Assembly (NCBI GenBank): GCA_024276825.1
Contig: JAJRWI010000037.1
Location: 1 to 64,000, forward strand
Source of the DNA: an archaeon
GTDB taxonomy: Archaea; Asgardarchaeota; Thorarchaeia; Thorarchaeales; Thorarchaeaceae
Length of the DNA stretch: 64,000 nt
Direction: 5' to 3'
Of this stretch, positions 59,187-64,000 are shown piece by piece. The number at the start of each line of letters is the position of its first letter. Position 1 is the first letter of the stretch. Below the pieces are notes generated by a model. That model did not search any database, was not told where the DNA came from, and saw only the letters and a list, made by a program, of their open reading frames with translations. Position numbers and translations under genes: made by a program.

Positions 59187-61443
59187 TGATTCTGATACTG
59201 TGAGTGTGATAATAACGAGAATAGATGAAATTCCAATAAACCAAAGAATAATCAAACTACTCACATCCTTGGGCATTAAAACTCTGTTTCCACCCCAAGA
59301 ACGGGCCCTCGAAACTGGTGTGTTGAATGGTCGAAACCTTATACTTGCTATACCCACTAGCTCTGGTAAGACCCTGGTCGCTGAGATATGCATGCTAAAA
59401 TCAATCCTCAGTGGAAATGGCAAGGCCATGTATTTGGTCCCTCTCAGATCACTTGCATTTGAAAAACACAATGAATTCAAAAAATACGATCATCTGGGAA
59501 TAAAAACAGCAATTTCAGTAGGAGACTTTGACACCACCTCTCAAGAGTTGCAAGATGCTGATATAATAATATTGACAACTGAACGCGCAGACTCGCTCAT
59601 TCGACATGGGGCAAACTGGCTCCCAGAGATTGGAATTGTTGTTGTGGATGAGATACACCTCTTAAATGACCCTTCACGAGGTCCGACCCTTGAAATGGTG
59701 GTGGCTACAATTCTGAATACAATGCCCAATGTTCAAATTGTTGCTCTCAGTGCAACAATATCAAACGCTGATGCAATTGCTCATTGGTTGGATGCTGAAT
59801 TAGTAAAGAGCACATGGAGACCAATATCTCTCAGAGAGGGGGTTTATTTCAATGGCAATATAATGTTCGATGATGGGTCCTCACGACCAGTTGAAAGAAA
59901 ACGAAACAACGAACTAGCCAATTTGGTCTGTAGCATCCTAGATGAAGATGGTCAAGTACTGGTATTCGTATCAAGTCGAAGATCAACAATCAGTGTAGCA
60001 CGAATTCTTTCAAGGTATGTAAATCCCTATGTGTCCGATGAGTCCAGAGAATATCTACGCTCACTGGCACAAAAAATAGGAGGGGGTCGTTCAATACCCG
60101 AAACCTCCCGCATTCTTGCACGGACCATAATGAATGGTGTGGCCTTTCATCATGCGGGTCTTTCAAATCAGGAACGCATCCTTATTGAAAATGCCTTCAA
60201 GAGCAATCATCTGAAAGTTATCACTGCTACTCCTACACTTGCTGCAGGCGTGAATCTGCCTGCACGAAGGGTCATTATTAGGGATTATAGAAGATACGAG
60301 TCTAGTCGCGGTAATTACCCCATTCCAGTCCTAGAGTACAAGCAAATGTCTGGTCGAGCTGGGAGGCCTAAATACGACTCTTATGGTGAATCCGTGCTCA
60401 TTGCAAAGTCGGAATACGAACTTGACTCTCTCATGGAACAATATGTACTATCCGAACCTGAAGAAATAACTTCAAAATTGGCGTCACAAAAGGCCATGCG
60501 CTTTCATCTGTTGGCTTTGATCTCAAGCAAAATAGTAAATACGACAAATGACATTGACTCGTTTCTTGCAAAGACATTTTTCTCATCACAGTTTGATCAA
60601 CATATTATCACGGAATATATTCAATCTGCACTTGACTTTCTTGAGAATAGTGGACTGATTCATCAAGAAGATGACATCTTATATGCCACCTCATTTGGCA
60701 AACGCACATCAGATCTATATATTGACCCCGAGTCTGCAATACTGTTTCGAGATATACTCTCTCAGAACCCCGATGTTTCAGAACAATCTGTCATTCACCT
60801 CATTTGTCACTCTCCTGACCAACCTGTCTTTTATCTGGGTGGGACTGAAGTTGATGACTATAGCGCTTTTGTGGACGCTCATGGTGATGAATTCCTAGTT
60901 CCGCCACCAGATTACTGGGACGAGCGAGCAGACCTGATCTCTTACTTGGCAGAAATCAAGACATCATTCGTCCTTTTGGACTGGATGGATGAACAAACTG
61001 ATAGAGAAATAACTGAACGATACAATATTGGAGTTGGGGATATACATAGGTTTGCTCAAATTGCGACTTGGCTTCTGTACTCAGCCTCTGAGATTGCCAG
61101 AATATCAGCATCAAAAGAGATTGCCAGCTTTATTAGAATGCTCAGTGATAGAATGAAACATGGTGTACGTTCTGAGATACTCGAATTAGTCCGGCTGAAG
61201 GGTATTGGCCGAGTCAGAGCCAGAATGCTGTACAACCATGGTGTAAAGAGTCTTAGTGATCTCCTCACAATAAACCCAATACAACTTGCCAGAATCCCAA
61301 CCATTGGGACAACGCTTGCAAGATCAATATTGAAACAGGTTGGAATTAAAATGGATGAGATGCCCGAAGTAGCACCTGAAGAGGATCCATCCGAACTGCT
61401 GACAACGCTTAATCAAACATCTCTGGATGATCATGACATTTAG
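59179..61443 (+). CDS. Hel308-type superfamily 2 DNA helicase
   Basis: ILAIPTSSGKTLVAE, VVVDEIHLL, FHHAGLSNQER, QMSGRAGRPKYD, C-terminal HhH. Confidence 0.95.
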   Translation: MLNDSDTVSVIITRIDEIPINQRIIKLLTSLGIKTLFPPQERALETGVLNGRNLILAIPTSSGKTLVAEICMLKSILSGNGKAMYLVPLRSLAFEKHNEFKKYDHLGIKTAISVGDFDTTSQELQDADIIILTTERADSLIRHGANWLPEIGIVVVDEIHLLNDPSRGPTLEMVVATILNTMPNVQIVALSATISNADAIAHWLDAELVKSTWRPISLREGVYFNGNIMFDDGSSRPVERKRNNELANLVCSILDEDGQVLVFVSSRRSTISVARILSRYVNPYVSDESREYLRSLAQKIGGGRSIPETSRILARTIMNGVAFHHAGLSNQERILIENAFKSNHLKVITATPTLAAGVNLPARRVIIRDYRRYESSRGNYPIPVLEYKQMSGRAGRPKYDSYGESVLIAKSEYELDSLMEQYVLSEPEEITSKLASQKAMRFHLLALISSKIVNTTNDIDSFLAKTFFSSQFDQHIITEYIQSALDFLENSGLIHQEDDILYATSFGKRTSDLYIDPESAILFRDILSQNPDVSEQSVIHLICHSPDQPVFYLGGTEVDDYSAFVDAHGDEFLVPPPDYWDERADLISYLAEIKTSFVLLDWMDEQTDREITERYNIGVGDIHRFAQIATWLLYSASEIARISASKEIASFIRMLSDRMKHGVRSEILELVRLKGIGRVRARMLYNHGVKSLSDLLTINPIQLARIPTIGTTLARSILKQVGIKMDEMPEVAPEEDPSELLTTLNQTSLDDHDI

Positions 61444-62522
61444 AAATGATACTCCGCTAGCTCAGAGTGCACTGCCTTGATTATCTCTCTTGTTCGATTG
61501 ATTGAATGGTCACTCTCAACATTCAACTCCTCACTCACTTTGACCTCTTCACCTGCAATCTCTTCTAACAGATTCTTGGTACATTTTGAGAGTACATCCA
61601 AGTCATATCCTCCTTCTAGAAAGAACACAAGCCTTCCATTGCAGTGCTTCTCTGCCATTTCTACAAGCATCCTATTCATCATTGCAAATCCATTGAAAGT
61701 GAGACCAAGAGAAGTGAGTGGGTCTCTTAGGTGCGCATCAAATCCAGCAGACACAAGTATGAACTCTGGCTTGAAGCTCGATGCAGCCTGTTTCACAACA
61801 TCATTGAATACAATCCCATAGGATTTGTCCCCCGCTCTTGGATATAATGGCACATTAATGTTGTATCCTATTCCCCTCCCTACTCCTATCTCATCAATAA
61901 AGCCAGTTCCAGGGAATAATGTGCGTCCATCTTGGTGAATACCTACGTACATGACCCTGTCGGTCGAAAAGAATGCATGCTGCGTACCGTTGCCATGATG
62001 TGCATCATAATCTACAATCATAACACGTTCAAGTTTCCTGTGTTCAATGAGATGATTGGCTGCGACCGCAATGTTATTGATAAAGCAAAACCCAAAGGCC
62101 CTCGATGGCTCTGCATGGTGTCCTGGTGGTCGGCATAGTATTAATGCATTATCAGTAACACCATCAAGTATATTGTCCACGGCCATTACTCCACCACCCG
62201 CCGCGATGATAGCTGCATCATAGGTGTGCCTATTAGCTTGAGTATCGAGTGTAAAATATCCACCACCATTCGCAGAAACTTCCTTTACCCTCTCCAAATA
62301 TGCCCTATCATGAACCGCCAAAACATCCTCGAAACTTGCTGCCTTGGGCGTAACGAGCCGTATCTTTTCTATGTCCAATAATCCTGTTTCTTTCAAATAT
62401 GACATTGTGTGCAGAACTCTTAGGGGCGACTCTAGATGCCCCAAGCTCATCTCATGCTTTGTGAACACATCATGATACACAAGATCCGTCATTACAACTC
62501 GCTTCCTCTCAGTACATTGCAT
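61440..62522 (-). CDS. histone deacetylase superfamily protein
   Basis: RPPGHHAEPSRAFGFCFINNIAVAA, VDYDAHHGNGTQHAF, SAGFDAH. Confidence 0.95.
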   Translation of the reverse strand: MQCTERKRVVMTDLVYHDVFTKHEMSLGHLESPLRVLHTMSYLKETGLLDIEKIRLVTPKAASFEDVLAVHDRAYLERVKEVSANGGGYFTLDTQANRHTYDAAIIAAGGGVMAVDNILDGVTDNALILCRPPGHHAEPSRAFGFCFINNIAVAANHLIEHRKLERVMIVDYDAHHGNGTQHAFFSTDRVMYVGIHQDGRTLFPGTGFIDEIGVGRGIGYNINVPLYPRAGDKSYGIVFNDVVKQAASSFKPEFILVSAGFDAHLRDPLTSLGLTFNGFAMMNRMLVEMAEKHCNGRLVFFLEGGYDLDVLSKCTKNLLEEIAGEEVKVSEELNVESDHSINRTREIIKAVHSELAEYHF

Positions 62523-62617
62523 AATCAGTCATACACAAAGACTCGCTTGATACTTTGTTGATGTGGCAAGCTTTATTTTATCTTGTGCTGGTCAAGAAGT
62601 CAATCTTCAGCAAGCAT

Positions 62618-62755
62618 GGGTCGGTAGTCTAGCTTGGTATGATTCTTGCTTGGGGTGGTTCTATTCATAAGAATGGAATCCCAACCTGCAAGAGATCGGG
62701 AGTTCAAAATAGTGCAAACATGCCTTGCATTATGAAGTTCTCCCCCGGCCCACCA
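62618..62755 (+). tRNA. tRNA-Pro(GGG) with two introns: 37/38 (about 62656-62686) and T-loop (about 62709-62738)
   Basis: GGGTCGGTAGTCTAG..CTTGCTTGGGG-[31]-TGCAAGAGATCGGGAGTTCAAA-[30]-TCTCCCCCGGCCCACCA; acceptor stem and CCA intact. Confidence 0.87.
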
Positions 62756-62769
62756 TCCTCTTTTCTTGT

Positions 62770-63360
62770 TCAAGACCTTGCCAAGGCCTCACAGACTGTT
62801 TCATAAATTGGTCCCGAGGATGTGAGCGTACTCTTTGTCAATCTGACAGTATCTATGGCCATGTCACCAATTCTCTCATCCGCCAACGACTCAAGATTTC
62901 TCATTAGTTGTTCTCGGTTCTTAATGAAACGGACTCTTGCAATGGTGATATGCGGGACAAACTTGCCTTCTGGGGGGTAACCAAACTCATGCAATAACTC
63001 ATCGATTTGCTCTTTCAGGCTCTTCACCATGTCCGCATTATGAGTGACTCCAACCCAAATGACACGAGGTCTTCTATTGTTGGGAAATGATCTAACTCCT
63101 CCAATGGACACATTAAATGGAGTGAAACTGATTCTCTCGAAACGTGAACAGATATCATTGACTGTTGAAACTGGAGTATCCCCAAGAAAACGGACTGTGA
63201 AGTGAATATTTTCCATCTCAACAAGCTTCATCTTTGCAGACCCTTTGTCCAGTCTGTCTTGAATTTGCTTTATTCTTGATAATAATGAATCATCTTGAAT
63301 ATCAATACTGAAAAACACTCTCAATGAATTGACCATTAGTAGCACCAGCTTCGATTGCAT
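62770..63360 (-). CDS. thpR: RNA 2',3'-cyclic phosphodiesterase (2'-5' RNA ligase family)
   Basis: NIHFTVRFLGDT and FVPHITIARVRF (two HxT motifs). Confidence 0.92.
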   Translation of the reverse strand: MQSKLVLLMVNSLRVFFSIDIQDDSLLSRIKQIQDRLDKGSAKMKLVEMENIHFTVRFLGDTPVSTVNDICSRFERISFTPFNVSIGGVRSFPNNRRPRVIWVGVTHNADMVKSLKEQIDELLHEFGYPPEGKFVPHITIARVRFIKNREQLMRNLESLADERIGDMAIDTVRLTKSTLTSSGPIYETVCEALARS

Positions 63361-63417
63361 TAATTCTTTAAGTCATAATATGACTTGTTTTTATCATAGG
63401 GAGTGAATGATTAGACT

Positions 63418-63954
63418 ATGAAGCTTGTCATTATCACAGGAATGCCTGGTGCAGGAAAGAGCGTTGTGGCCAACATTTTCAGGGAACATGAATATCCAGT
63501 TATAGTAATGGGTGATGTCATTCGCGAGCAGGCCAGAAGAAGAGGCTTGGACCCAGACTCCGAATCTACAAAGAAGATAATGCTTGAACTTAGAGAACTT
63601 GATGGACCTGGTGCTGTTGCTAAGAAGTGTTTAGCCATACTCCAATCACAAGAATCGAACATTGTGGTTATTGAGGGCTGTCGAAGCCTTGCTGAAGTTG
63701 ACGTCTTTGATGATTTTGCCACTGACCTCACAATAATATGTGTTCACTCTTCACCCAAGACACGCTTTAGACGATTACAAGAACGTGGAAGAAAGGATGC
63801 CCCTCCCGATTGGTTGGTGTTCAAGGAGCGGGACATGCGCGAGATAGCAGTTGGCTTAGGGGGGGTCATTGCCATGGCCGATATTATGATAGTAAATGAA
63901 GGACCGCTTGAAACCCTCAGGAAGAAAACAATTGAAATCTTGGAGGGCCTTTGA
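63418..63954 (+). CDS. UPF0200-type nucleotide kinase (dephospho-CoA kinase-like)
   Basis: MKLVIITGMPGAGKSVVANIFREHEYPVIVMGDVIREQARRRG. Confidence 0.85.
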   Translation: MKLVIITGMPGAGKSVVANIFREHEYPVIVMGDVIREQARRRGLDPDSESTKKIMLELRELDGPGAVAKKCLAILQSQESNIVVIEGCRSLAEVDVFDDFATDLTIICVHSSPKTRFRRLQERGRKDAPPDWLVFKERDMREIAVGLGGVIAMADIMIVNEGPLETLRKKTIEILEGL

Positions 63955-63955
63955 C

Positions 63956-64000
63956 TTGCAAATCACAATAAAGTGCCCCGTGTATCCTACTGAAGATGTT
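63956..64000 (+). CDS. UPF0201-like protein, 5' end only
   Basis: TTG start; LQITIKCPVYPTEDV runs off the window. Confidence 0.5.
   Translation, partial: MQITIKCPVYPTEDV

Overview
Archaeal chromosome segment, about 42% GC, probably from an Asgard archaeon. The lineage is an inference from a mix of archaeal and eukaryote-like genes: GatD/GatE, PAN, TFE, MBF1, NAC, an Rpb8-like RNAP subunit, split AASS-type lysine catabolism, Orc1/Cdc6, GINS, MCM, RFC-S/L and Hel308. Most of the window is dense coding sequence. Seven tRNA genes are present. Four of them carry introns, and three of those have introns in non-canonical positions (D-loop, T-arm, T-loop). The strongest unusual signals are these. 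(1) A heptad GTAWTAC is iterated on an exact 9-bp period in many short arrays concentrated at about 14.8-27.9 kb, around an AAA+ ATPase / ribbon-helix-helix gene pair. (2) A candidate replication origin at 27.58-27.75 kb has two ORB-like elements in inverted orientation flanking AT-rich DNA; a third ORB lies at 31.9 kb beside a CATTCACA repeat cluster. (3) A compact, structured, oligo-T-terminated ncRNA candidate lies at about 20.95-21.14 kb. I also report two dispersed relic repeat families, often next to tRNA genes; two genes each broken by one in-frame TAA; an aminotransferase V/SufS-like protein lacking the PLP lysine; and a PGGAP-repeat gene whose complement is also open. No CRISPR array was seen. 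All calls are by eye; no database search or folding was run.
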